This document shows, one piece after another, positions 21,613 through 29,499 of a DNA stretch of 29,754 nt. Positions within the stretch are counted from its first letter, which is position 1; every line of letters begins with the position of its first letter. The notes beneath the pieces are model-generated. The model was given only the letters and a program-made list of their open reading frames with translations. It searched no databases and was not told the origin of the DNA. Source of the stretch: Hominicoprocola sp037419475 (GTDB lineage: Bacteria > Bacillota > Clostridia > Oscillospirales > Oscillospiraceae); assembly GCA_037419475.1 (NCBI GenBank), contig JAXYYF010000106.1, forward strand, positions 1 to 29,754, read 5' to 3'. The position numbers and the translations under genes are program-made.

Positions 21613-23049
21613 TTACTCGACGTCCATGCCGTCCTGATAGAACTCGCCGAACAGCTCCTGCAGAGAGGGCATGTCCTCAGGAATGGGACGAGCGACCCAG
21701 GTATTGTTCATGTAGTGCTTGAGGGAGATGTTCTCGGAAACAATGTTGCCGCCCCAGGTGCCGCAGCCCATGGAGGACGTCGGGGGCATGCCGTTGGTGG
21801 CGCTACCCGCGTTGCCCTTGTTGTTGGGCTGACGAACCATGATACGGGTAACAGGCGCCATCATGGCCAGACGATGGATGTGATCGTCGTCGAAGGAGTA
21901 GATACCGCAGGAGTGGCCCTTGCCGCCGACCTCATAGATCGCGCGAACCATGTCGAGCGCGTTCTCGAACTCGCCGTCATACTTGAACAGAGCCATCAGA
22001 GTGGTCAGCTTCTCGCTGGAGAAGAGGTGCTCCTTGCCGATGTTCTCGCGGCCGCCGCCGGTGACAGCAATGAACTTGCGGTCAGCGGGGATCTCAAAGC
22101 CGGCCTTCTCGGCGAGCTTCTGCGCGGAAATAGCAACGGTATCGGGCAGACGGTGGCCGGTCTCATCCCACATGACGAGCTTGAGCTTCTCAGCCTCGTC
22201 AGCGTTGGCCAGATAAGCGCCTTCCTTGACCAGAGCCTTGACGAAATCGTCATAAACGGAAGCATGGCAGACGATGTTGCCGTCGCAGGAGCAGCCGGAA
22301 CCAAAGTCGGAGCACTTGGAAATACGGCAGTTCTGAGCAACCTCGGCAATACGCTCGGGCGTATTGGCGGTCTCATCGATAACCTCGGTAGCATTGCCGG
22401 CGCCGGAACCGAACGCAGGCGTACCGGAGGAGTAAGCAGCCTTGACCATCGGGCGGCCGCCGGTGGCGATGACAAGGTCAACGCGCTTCATGAGCTCCTG
22501 AGACATTGCAATGCTGGGATTCTTGATGCCCTGAATGATATCGGCGGGAGCGCCTTCCTTCACGAGAGCCTCACGGATGATGTCGATACACTTGTTGGTG
22601 ACGTTCTTTGCGCGGGGATGGGGAGAGCAGATGAGCACGTCACGCGCCTTGATGGCGTAGATGATCTGGCCGGCAGGTGTCAGGCAGGGGTTGGTGGTGG
22701 GGACCAGAGTGCCGATCACGCCGACGGGCTTACCGTAGCGGACGAGGCCCTTTTCCCTGTTCTCTTCGATGATGCCGACGCTGGGCTGACGCAGGCAGTC
22801 GCGCAGGATCAGCTTGAGCTTGTTGCGCTTGTTGCGCTTGCTGACCTTATCGCCCAGACGGGTCTCATCGACCGCCTCATCAGCGAGCTCGCCCCAAACC
22901 TTCAGGGGGTAGAGCGCAGCGCAAACCGCCTGACAAAGGTGATCCACACGGGCCTGATCGTAATTCTCAATGATTTTCGCGGCTGCACGTGCACGTGCAA
23001 CGAGCTCTTCGATCTCAGCGATCTGCTCAGCAGTAATTTCGCTTGCCAT
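21613..23049 (-). CDS. CoA-acylating aldehyde dehydrogenase (SauS/EutE-like)
   Basis: A 478-residue NAD(P)-dependent aldehyde dehydrogenase of the CoA-acylating group (acetaldehyde, succinate-semialdehyde and sulfoacetaldehyde dehydrogenases). Family features are GVIGTLVPTTNP (110-121), YSSGTPAFGSGAGN (206-219), the expected catalytic cysteine C253 in DFGSGCSCDGN, and GKGHSCGIYS. The C-terminal MGCGTWGGNIVSENISLKH most resembles SauS, the acylating sulfoacetaldehyde dehydrogenase. The substrate cannot be read from sequence. Next to an acetoin/2-oxoacid dehydrogenase cluster, acetaldehyde to acetyl-CoA is a reasonable guess. No sulfonate-handling genes are in the window. Transcribed divergently from a LysR regulator, with its own promoter, an AAGGAG site and a terminator. 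Confidence 0.85.
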   Translation of the reverse strand: MASEITAEQIAEIEELVARARAAAKIIENYDQARVDHLCQAVCAALYPLKVWGELADEAVDETRLGDKVSKRNKRNKLKLILRDCLRQPSVGIIEENREKGLVRYGKPVGVIGTLVPTTNPCLTPAGQIIYAIKARDVLICSPHPRAKNVTNKCIDIIREALVKEGAPADIIQGIKNPSIAMSQELMKRVDLVIATGGRPMVKAAYSSGTPAFGSGAGNATEVIDETANTPERIAEVAQNCRISKCSDFGSGCSCDGNIVCHASVYDDFVKALVKEGAYLANADEAEKLKLVMWDETGHRLPDTVAISAQKLAEKAGFEIPADRKFIAVTGGGRENIGKEHLFSSEKLTTLMALFKYDGEFENALDMVRAIYEVGGKGHSCGIYSFDDDHIHRLAMMAPVTRIMVRQPNNKGNAGSATNGMPPTSSMGCGTWGGNIVSENISLKHYMNNTWVARPIPEDMPSLQELFGEFYQDGMDVE

Positions 23050-23120
23050 AACTATTATCTCCTTTTTCCTCTCAATTTTTAGTTGGTAGATTTTAACAGT
23101 TTTGCTTGCTTGATGGGTTC

Positions 23121-23150
23121 ATTATAGTCAATACTTCACAGTTAGTCCAA
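23121..23150 (-). promoter_or_regulatory. promoter of the aldehyde dehydrogenase gene
   Basis: Minus strand TTGGAC (complement of 23145-23150), 18 nt spacer, perfect TATAAT (complement of 23121-23126). The predicted leader is about 65 nt. Confidence 0.8.
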
Positions 23151-23160
23151 TATTGAGTAT
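23131..23160. promoter_or_regulatory. candidate LysR operator
   Basis: Inverted ATACT (23131-23135) and AGTAT (23156-23160) flank the -35 of the aldehyde dehydrogenase promoter. This is a typical place for a LysR-type regulator encoded divergently. No footprint-level match can be claimed. Confidence 0.4.
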
Positions 23161-23204
23161 CTAATTTTTAATAGAAACCGTCTATCGTTCTTTTCACAGC
23201 CCTC

Positions 23205-23233
23205 TTGCCGAAGTGCGAAAAAAGTCGTATAAT
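23205..23233 (+). promoter_or_regulatory. promoter of the LysR regulator gene
   Basis: TTGCCG 23205-23210, 17 nt spacer, perfect TATAAT 23228-23233, followed by an A-rich leader of about 35 nt. Confidence 0.8.
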
Positions 23234-23273
23234 GTAAAAAAGAAATAAAAATATAAGGGAAAGGAACGACAAT

Positions 23274-24203
23274 ATGACACTTGCACAGCTTCAGTATTTC
23301 AAAACACTGGCTCATGTTCTACATTATACACGGGCGGCTGAGCAGCTTCATATCGCCCAGCCAAGTCTGAGCTACTCCATCAGCGAGCTGGAAAAGGAGC
23401 TTGGCGTAAAGCTGTTCGAAAAAGAGGACCGCAAGATCCGCCTGACCTCATACGGTGAACAGTTTCTGCCTTATGTTGAAAATGCGCTGGCCGTGCTGGC
23501 CGAGGGCTCGGAGATGCTCCATCAGATGGCCGGCACCTCCTATCAGGTCGTTCGGCTCGGCTATTTTCACTCGATTGCCGCCTCCTTGATCCCTGAAATG
23601 ATGAACGGCATCTATCAGGTAAAGGAAAACGAGCGGCTCCGCTTTCAGTTCACGGAGGCCGTATCTCTTTCTCTCTTCAACCAGCTGAAAAACGGCGACC
23701 TTGATCTTGCCTTCTGTATGCACGCGGACGACACGGTGGAATCCGTCCCCGTTCTGCGGCAGCCGCTGTATCTGGTCGTCCCGCCGGATCACCCGCTTGC
23801 CGCACGGGAGACGGTGCAGTTCGAGGACTTCGCGCGCGAGCCCTTCACGATGCTCGACAAGTCCAACAGTCTGCGCAGCTACATTGATAAAATGTATACA
23901 CATTATAATGTATCACCGAACATTATGTTCTCCGTGCGGGAGTGCAATGCCGCCGTCCAGTATGTCTCGCTGCGCCTGTGCGTCACGATTCTGACGATGA
24001 TCCCCGCTATGGAGTCGGACAAGGTCTGCGCAGTCCCGATCGAATACAACGGTGCTCCGCTCATGCGTGAGGTGTACTTCTCGTGGTCGAAGCAGCGTCC
24101 ACTTTCCTCCGCCGCCAAGCGCGTCCGTGATTACATCACCGGCCACTATGCCCTGACCGAAAAGGACACGACCGGCTTCAACGGCGCCTCCGCCAAGGCA
24201 TAA
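23274..24203 (+). CDS. LysR-family transcriptional regulator
   Basis: A 309-residue LysR-type regulator. The winged helix-turn-helix occupies about 1-60 (LAQLQYFKTLAHVLHYTRAA, then IAQPSLSYSISELEKELGVK). The effector-binding domain spans about 90-295 and includes DLDLAFCMH and LYLVVPPDHPLA. The fold and length are complete, and the ATG follows AAAGGA. It is divergent from the aldehyde dehydrogenase and lies upstream of the aco-like operon on the same strand, separated by a terminator. It may therefore control either or both. The ligand is unknown; LysR proteins in this position commonly respond to a pathway metabolite. Confidence 0.93.
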   Translation: MTLAQLQYFKTLAHVLHYTRAAEQLHIAQPSLSYSISELEKELGVKLFEKEDRKIRLTSYGEQFLPYVENALAVLAEGSEMLHQMAGTSYQVVRLGYFHSIAASLIPEMMNGIYQVKENERLRFQFTEAVSLSLFNQLKNGDLDLAFCMHADDTVESVPVLRQPLYLVVPPDHPLAARETVQFEDFAREPFTMLDKSNSLRSYIDKMYTHYNVSPNIMFSVRECNAAVQYVSLRLCVTILTMIPAMESDKVCAVPIEYNGAPLMREVYFSWSKQRPLSSAAKRVRDYITGHYALTEKDTTGFNGASAKA

Positions 24204-24222
24204 ACACCCATACTTACTGTTC

Positions 24223-24252
24223 AGACAGCCGCACAGAGCGGCTGTCTTTTTT
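24223..24252 (+). terminator. terminator of the LysR gene
   Basis: 10 bp perfect stem AGACAGCCGC/GCGGCTGTCT (24223-24232 with 24238-24247), 5 nt loop, T run to 24252. Confidence 0.92.
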
Positions 24253-24386
24253 CGTTCGTTGTACCCTGCGCTTTTATTTATTGTTCAAGCAAATAAATTC
24301 CATTCTGAAACTAAATTGCAATCGCCTCCCTTAATTGATATTATTTCTAAAAAGAAGTGGTAATTTTTTTCATTTTTTATTTGCTT

Positions 24387-24416
24387 TTCACAATCGATTG
24401 CCAATTTTTTTATAAG
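24387..24416 (+). promoter_or_regulatory. promoter of the aco-like operon with an internal palindrome
   Basis: TTCACA 24387-24392, 18 nt spacer, TATAAG 24411-24416, about 30 nt before the first ATG. The perfect 10 bp palindrome CAATCGATTG (24391-24400) overlaps the -35 edge and spacer and could be an operator. The upstream 24253-24386 is AT-rich with TTTATTT/AAATAAA arms (24273-24279 and 24291-24297). No SigL (sigma-54) -24/-12 element is evident. Confidence 0.65.
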
Positions 24417-24445
24417 TCTTAAACAATCAGAAACGGAGGAACCCT

Positions 24446-25870
24446 ATGTCCCAAACCGAAAAGCAAAAAGAGGTCGTCATCATTGGCGGCGGTCCGGGAG
24501 GCTATGTTGCCGCGATCCGCGCGGCACAGCTTGGCGGAAAGGTTACGCTGATTGAAAAAAAGCGGCTGGGAGGCACCTGTCTAAACCGCGGATGCATTCC
24601 CACGAAAGCGCTGCTGCACGCCTCGGAATACGCGCAAAGCGCCAGAGAAGCCGCCGCCTGCGGCGTGCATGTCGAATTGGAGCGCGTTGACTGGAACGGT
24701 GTTTTAGCGTTTAAGGACTCCATTGTCAACAAGCTCGTCGGCGGTGTGGAGAGCCTGCTGCGCGCCGGAAAGGTTACTGTTGTCGAGGGCGAGGCTGCTT
24801 TTCTCAAGCCGAAAACGCTGGAGATCACCAAGCCCGACGGCTCCCACGAGATCATGGAGGCCGACCACATCATCCTCGCGACCGGCAGTGTACCCGTCAT
24901 GCCGCCCATTGAGGGACTGCGGGAGAGCCGGTATGTCATCGACTCGACCGGAGCGCTGACGATGGAAAAGCTTCCGGCCTCCATGCTCGTGATCGGCGGC
25001 GGCGTGATTGGTCTGGAAATGGCCTGCGCGCTTCAGGCGCTCGGCTGTCAGATCACCATTGCCGAAGCACTTCCCCGCCTTGCTCCCACAATGGATGGAG
25101 AGCTCTCCGCGCAGTTCGGCAAGGTTCTCGAATCCTACGGCGTGCGCTTCCTGCTTGAGCACAAGGTCGTGCGCATCACGGACAGCGAAACATCCGCAAA
25201 GGTCACGCTGGAGCACAACGGCGAGACGGTCGAGGTCGAAGCAGAGAGCGTGCTGTGCGCCGTCGGCCGCAGGCCGAGCATCGACGGGCTCAACGCGGAG
25301 GCTGGCGGCATCGCCTGCGAGCGCGGCCGCGTTCTCGTCAACGAATATCAGGAGACCAGCATTCCCGGCGTATACGCCATCGGCGACTGCGTGGGCCAGA
25401 TCATGCTCGCGCACACTGCCTCCGCACAGGGCGAGGTCGCGGCAGAAAACATTTTCAGCGAGCGCACCGCTTATCAGCCCGCCTGCGTCCCCTCCGGCAT
25501 TTACGGCTTCGTCGAGCTCGGCGGTGTCGGCATGACGGAGGAGGAAGTAAAAGCCGCCGGCACCGCCTACCATGTTGGCCGCTTCCCCCTCTCCGGCAAT
25601 GGCCGCGCGCTCATTGCCGACGGCGGCGTGGGCATGGTCAAGGTTCTCATCGGAGATGAGCTCGGCGAGCTGCTCGGCGTCCACATTCTCGGGCCAAACG
25701 CGATCGAGCTGCTCGGCGAGGCAGCCATGGCGATCTCCATGGAGGCGACCGTCGATGAGTTAATCCACACGATCCACGCGCACCCGACCGTGACGGAGGC
25801 GATCCGCGAGGCGGCGCTTGCCGCGGAAGGCCGCGCAATCCACATGCCAAATAAAGCGAAAAAGAGGTGA
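24446..25870 (+). CDS. acoL: dihydrolipoyl dehydrogenase (E3) of the dehydrogenase complex
   Basis: E3 reoxidises dihydrolipoamide on the E2 lipoyl domains with FAD and NAD+. The 474-residue flavoprotein has the N-terminal FAD motif GGGPGGYVAAIRAAQLG, the redox-active disulfide in GGTCLNRGCIPTKA (about residues 45-50), and the NAD-binding GGGVIGLEMA. The second FAD motif YAIGDCVGQ and the C-terminal catalytic pair in HAHPTVTE follow. There is no N-terminal lipoyl domain, unlike some clostridial AcoL proteins. It is the first gene of the operon, behind GGAGG, 6 nt before acoA. The aco name rests on gene order; a pyruvate or branched-chain complex is possible. Confidence 0.9.
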   Translation: MSQTEKQKEVVIIGGGPGGYVAAIRAAQLGGKVTLIEKKRLGGTCLNRGCIPTKALLHASEYAQSAREAAACGVHVELERVDWNGVLAFKDSIVNKLVGGVESLLRAGKVTVVEGEAAFLKPKTLEITKPDGSHEIMEADHIILATGSVPVMPPIEGLRESRYVIDSTGALTMEKLPASMLVIGGGVIGLEMACALQALGCQITIAEALPRLAPTMDGELSAQFGKVLESYGVRFLLEHKVVRITDSETSAKVTLEHNGETVEVEAESVLCAVGRRPSIDGLNAEAGGIACERGRVLVNEYQETSIPGVYAIGDCVGQIMLAHTASAQGEVAAENIFSERTAYQPACVPSGIYGFVELGGVGMTEEEVKAAGTAYHVGRFPLSGNGRALIADGGVGMVKVLIGDELGELLGVHILGPNAIELLGEAAMAISMEATVDELIHTIHAHPTVTEAIREAALAAEGRAIHMPNKAKKR

Positions 25871-25876
25871 GCTTCC

Positions 25877-26869
25877 TTGGAATACAGAAAGGATTATAAA
25901 GAACTCAGTCTGACGCGGGAGGATCTGGTCGAAATGTACCACACCATGAATCTGATCCGCAATTTTGAGCTGACCGCTGTTGACTATTTCAAAAAGGGCA
26001 TCGTCATCGGCAACATGCACATGTACGTCGGTGAAGAGGCCACAGCCACCGGCATCTGCCGTGCGCTCACGCGTGAGGACTACATCGCCTCGACGCACCG
26101 CTGCGACGGCCATCTCATTGCCAAGGGCGCGGACATCAACGCCATGATGGCCGAGCTGATGGGCAAGCAGGAGGGCAACTGCGGCGGCCGCGCCGGCAAA
26201 ATGCATCAGGCCGCACCCGAGGTCGGCTTTATGAGTGCAAACGGCATCGTTGGCTCTTCTCAGACGCTCGGCACCGGCTATGCGCTCTACTGCTCGATGT
26301 ACGCGCCCGACCGCATCAGCGTCGCGTTCTTCGGCGACGGCGGCGGCAATCAGGGCGGACTGAGTGAGTCCATGAACCTTGCCGCCGTATGGAAGCTCCC
26401 CGTGATCTTCGTCTGTGAAAACAATCACTACGCCATTTCCACCAACGTGAACACATCCACGGCGCTCGGTTCTTTCTATCAGCGGGCCGCGGGCTATGGG
26501 ATCCCCGGCGTGCGCGTGAACGGGAACGATGTGCTGGCCGTGTATGCCGCCGCCAAGGAGGCCGCCGCGCGTGCCCGCGCCGGCGAGGGGCCGTCCTTCA
26601 TCGAATGTGATACCTACCGTCTGCGCGGCCACCACGAGGGCGACGAGCAGACCTACCGCACGAAGGAGGAAATCGAGACCGTGCAGCACACCAACGACTG
26701 CATTGCCCGCATGCACGAGCTGCTCACCGAGCAGGAGGGCTGGAGCGAGGAAGAGGATCAGGCTCTGCTCCGCTCCGTGGAAGAGCAGATCAACGCCGCT
26801 GTTGAATTTGGAATCCAAGGCACGCCCATGCAGGTATCTGACATGGAAACGAACCTGTTTGCGGAATAA
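25877..26869 (+). CDS. acoA: thiamine-dependent dehydrogenase E1 alpha (acetoin dehydrogenase-like)
   Basis: E1 alpha binds thiamine diphosphate and, with E1 beta, cleaves the substrate and acylates the E2 lipoyl group. The 330-residue protein shows HRCDGHLIAKGAD, the GRAGKMH loop, and the thiamine/Mg motif GDGGGNQGGLSESMNLA. ENNHYAIST and the phosphorylation-loop-like YRLRGHHEGD follow. The start is TTG at 25877 with AGAGGTGA at proper spacing; starting at a later ATG would remove conserved N-terminal sequence. Acetoin dehydrogenase alpha subunits are about 320-335 residues, consistent with this length. An adjacent E1 beta completes the heterotetramer. Confidence 0.88.
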   Translation: MEYRKDYKELSLTREDLVEMYHTMNLIRNFELTAVDYFKKGIVIGNMHMYVGEEATATGICRALTREDYIASTHRCDGHLIAKGADINAMMAELMGKQEGNCGGRAGKMHQAAPEVGFMSANGIVGSSQTLGTGYALYCSMYAPDRISVAFFGDGGGNQGGLSESMNLAAVWKLPVIFVCENNHYAISTNVNTSTALGSFYQRAAGYGIPGVRVNGNDVLAVYAAAKEAAARARAGEGPSFIECDTYRLRGHHEGDEQTYRTKEEIETVQHTNDCIARMHELLTEQEGWSEEEDQALLRSVEEQINAAVEFGIQGTPMQVSDMETNLFAE

Positions 26870-26881
26870 GGAGGCGAGAGC

Positions 26882-27865
26882 ATGAAAAAGACAATGTATC
26901 GTGACGCGATCGCTTCTGCACTGGCGGAGGAAATGCGCCGAGACGAAAAGGTTTTCGTCATGGGCGAGGACGTAGCCATCATCGGCGGCGTTTACAAGGC
27001 CACGCGGGGCTTGTATGAGGAATTCGGCGCACAGCGCGTGCGCAATACGCCGCTCTCGGAGCTGGCCATCCTCGGCACTGCCACCGGCGCCGCCATCTGC
27101 GGTGCGCGCCCGGTCGCCGAGATCATGCACATCGACTTCATCGGCTGCGGCTTCGACATCGTGCTCAACCAGATGTCCAAGATGTGCTACAAGACCAATG
27201 GTAAGATCCACGTACCGCTGGTGGTCCGCACGCAGGGCGGCCGCGGACACTCCAACAGCTGCACCCAGTCGCAGAGCCTCGAGTCCCTGATGACGCACAT
27301 TCCCGGTCTGAAGGTCGTTATGCCTTCCACGCCGTATGACGCCAAGGGTCTGCTCAAATCCGCCATCCGCGATGATAACCCCGTCATCTTCATTGAGCAC
27401 AAGGCGCTCTATCAGACCAAGGGCGAAATTCCCGAAGAGGAATACCTGATCCCGCTGGGCAAGGCGGACGTCAAACGTTATGGCAAGGATGTGACCATCA
27501 TTGCCTACTCCAAGACTGTCCTCACCGCGCTGGATGCGGCCAAAAAGCTTGAGGCCGAGGGCATTGACGCGGAGGTCGTCGATCTGCGCACACTCGTACC
27601 GCTGGATTTTGACACCATTGCCGAATCGGTCAAGAAGACCGGCCGCGTCATCATCACGCACGAGTCCTGCGAGCGCAACGGTTATGGCGCGGAGGTCGCC
27701 GCCGAGATCGCTGAGAAGCTCTTTGACGAGCTCGACGCGCCGATTCTGCGCGTATGCGGCGCAAATATTCCAGTTCCCAACGCCACACTTCCCGAGATCG
27801 AGTCGGCGCCCACCGTTGAAAAGCTCGTGTCCGCCGCGGAAAAGCTTTGCAAGGGAGGTGTCTGA
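26882..27865 (+). CDS. acoB: thiamine-dependent dehydrogenase E1 beta (acetoin dehydrogenase-like)
   Basis: The beta subunit completes the thiamine site and carries the transketolase C-terminal domain. The 327-residue protein shows MGEDVAIIGGVYKATRGL, NTPLSELAILGTATGAA, and RTQGGRGHSNSCTQSQSLE. EHKALYQTKGEIPEEEY follows, then the C-terminal domain (about 195-320) with DLRTLVPLDFDTI and THESCERNGYGAEVA. The ATG follows GGAGGCGAG, 12 nt after the acoA stop. Length and motifs are complete. Confidence 0.9.
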   Translation: MKKTMYRDAIASALAEEMRRDEKVFVMGEDVAIIGGVYKATRGLYEEFGAQRVRNTPLSELAILGTATGAAICGARPVAEIMHIDFIGCGFDIVLNQMSKMCYKTNGKIHVPLVVRTQGGRGHSNSCTQSQSLESLMTHIPGLKVVMPSTPYDAKGLLKSAIRDDNPVIFIEHKALYQTKGEIPEEEYLIPLGKADVKRYGKDVTIIAYSKTVLTALDAAKKLEAEGIDAEVVDLRTLVPLDFDTIAESVKKTGRVIITHESCERNGYGAEVAAEIAEKLFDELDAPILRVCGANIPVPNATLPEIESAPTVEKLVSAAEKLCKGGV

Positions 27866-27867
27866 GA

Positions 27868-29442
27868 ATGGCTGAATTTTTTGCAATGCCGAAACTGGGT
27901 ATGGACATGGAGGAGGGTGCTATCGCCAAATGGCTCAAGGCCGAGGGCGATACGGTTGAAAAAGGTGAGCCGATCGCCGAGATTGAAACGGACAAGTCCA
28001 CGGTCGAGGTCGAGTCTCCCACCTCCGGCACCGTTCTCAAGCTCCTCATCGCCGAGGGCGACGAGGTTCCCTGCGGCACACTCGCCGCTGCCATCGGTCA
28101 ACCCGGTGAGACCGTAACCCTCCCCACGCAGACCCCTGCCGCAGAAGCTGCCGCTCCCGCTCCGGAAGCGCCCGCCGCACCGGCTGCAGAGCCGGACGGC
28201 AATTCCGCCGAGCTCTTCCTCATGCCGAAGCTCGGCATGGATATGGAGGAGGGTGCTATCGCCAAATGGCTCAAGGCCGAGGGCGATAAGATTGAAAAGG
28301 GCGAGCCGATCGCCGAGATTGAAACGGACAAGTCCACGGTCGAGGTCGAGTCTCCCACCTCCGGCACCGTTCTCAAGCTCCTCATCGCCGAGGGCGACGA
28401 GGTTCCCTGCGGCACCCCTGCCGCAGCCATCGGCGAACCAGGCATGACCATTCCCGTAGCAGCCGCTCCCGCGCCGAAGGCACCGGAGGCCGTCTCTACG
28501 CCTGCGCCGACTGCACAGCAGCCCGCAGCGCCGGCACCGCGCCCCGCGGCTGCCGCTGCCGCAAAGCCTGTTTCCGCCGCAGTGGTCAACACTGGCCGTA
28601 TCCGCGTTTCGCCTCGTGCGCGCCGGCTGGCGGAAAAGAACGGTGTCGATCTTCGCTGTGTCCCCGGCAGCTCGTTCGGCGGGCGCATCGTGGAACAGGA
28701 CGTGCGCGACTTTATGGCACGGCCTGCCGCGGCCCAGAGTGTCGTCCGCGTTCCCGAGGAAACGGTCACGCCGCTTGCCGGCATCCGCAAGGTCGTCGCC
28801 AAGCGCATGAGCCAGAGCCTCTCCGAAATGGCGCAGACCAACACCCGCATGGACGTCGACATGACCAACATGATCGCCTTCCGCAGCCAACTCAACGCCA
28901 AATATGCCGCGGACGGCGTCAAGGTCTCCTTTGTCGACCTTCTCATCGCCGCCTGCTCCAAGGCGCTGCTGGCCCATCCCGACGCGAACGCGTCCCTGCT
29001 TTCCGACGGCATTCACCGCAGAAACTTCGTCAATGTCGGCGTCGCCGTCGACACAGAACGCGGCCTCGTGGTGCCCGTTCTCAAGGATGCGGACATTCTG
29101 AGCATCGCCGACATCTCGCGGCAGAACCGTGCGCTGATCGACAAGGCGCGCACCGGCGCCCTGACGCCCGACGACATGTCCGGCGGCACCTTTACGATCT
29201 CCAATCTCGGCATGTATGAGGTGGATTCCTTTACGGCCATCGTCAATCCGCCCGAGACCTGTATTCTTGCAGTCAGCCGCACGGTCGACCGTCCGGTCGT
29301 AGTCAACGGTCAGATCGTGATCCGTCCGATGATGAACCTTTGCTTGAGCTATGACCATCGCGTGCTCGACGGTGCTCCCGCTGCGCGCTTCCTTCAGGAG
29401 ATCAAGCACAATATCGAAAATCCCGTCTGGCTTCTGCTTTAA
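27868..29442 (+). CDS. acoC: dihydrolipoyl acyltransferase (E2) with two lipoyl domains
   Basis: E2 forms the core of the complex and carries the acyl group on swinging lipoyl arms to CoA. The 524-residue protein has two lipoyl domains (about 3-80 and 116-192), each with the lipoylation lysine in ETDKST (K43 and K155). Ala/Pro-rich linkers follow each. The peripheral subunit-binding domain lies at about 244-284 (RIRVSPRARRLAEKNGVDL). The acyltransferase domain spans about 300-520 with the catalytic HRVLDG (H497, D501). The ATG at 27868 follows GGGAGG, right after the acoB stop. Many AcoC proteins have one lipoyl domain; here the second is an almost exact DNA copy of the first. Confidence 0.93.
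   Translation: MAEFFAMPKLGMDMEEGAIAKWLKAEGDTVEKGEPIAEIETDKSTVEVESPTSGTVLKLLIAEGDEVPCGTLAAAIGQPGETVTLPTQTPAAEAAAPAPEAPAAPAAEPDGNSAELFLMPKLGMDMEEGAIAKWLKAEGDKIEKGEPIAEIETDKSTVEVESPTSGTVLKLLIAEGDEVPCGTPAAAIGEPGMTIPVAAAPAPKAPEAVSTPAPTAQQPAAPAPRPAAAAAAKPVSAAVVNTGRIRVSPRARRLAEKNGVDLRCVPGSSFGGRIVEQDVRDFMARPAAAQSVVRVPEETVTPLAGIRKVVAKRMSQSLSEMAQTNTRMDVDMTNMIAFRSQLNAKYAADGVKVSFVDLLIAACSKALLAHPDANASLLSDGIHRRNFVNVGVAVDTERGLVVPVLKDADILSIADISRQNRALIDKARTGALTPDDMSGGTFTISNLGMYEVDSFTAIVNPPETCILAVSRTVDRPVVVNGQIVIRPMMNLCLSYDHRVLDGAPAARFLQEIKHNIENPVWLLL
27886..28415 (+). repeat. tandem copy of the lipoyl-domain coding segment inside E2
   Basis: The 194 bp at 27886-28079 and at 28222-28415 differ at about 8 positions. 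The final 113 bp (27967-28079 and 28303-28415) appear identical, synonymous sites included. The offset is 336 bp, a multiple of three, and the copies encode domains 1 and 2. Confidence 0.92.
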
Positions 29443-29499
29443 TGCTCAGCCGCCGGGTAGCGAAAATGAGATAAAACAGAAAGAAAGGCGGAGATACCC

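Noticed and set aside
21715..23082. 455-codon open frame on the plus strand
   Set aside because: Antisense to the aldehyde dehydrogenase; no family features and no ribosome binding site.
24253..24445. Sigma-54 promoter for the aco-like operon
   Set aside because: No TGGCAC-N5-TTGC type -24/-12 element and no sigma-54 activator gene in the window.
25760..27886. 708-codon open frame on the minus strand
   Set aside because: Antisense to acoA and acoB, whose motifs are complete; the His/Asp/Gly-rich translation is typical of a shadow frame.
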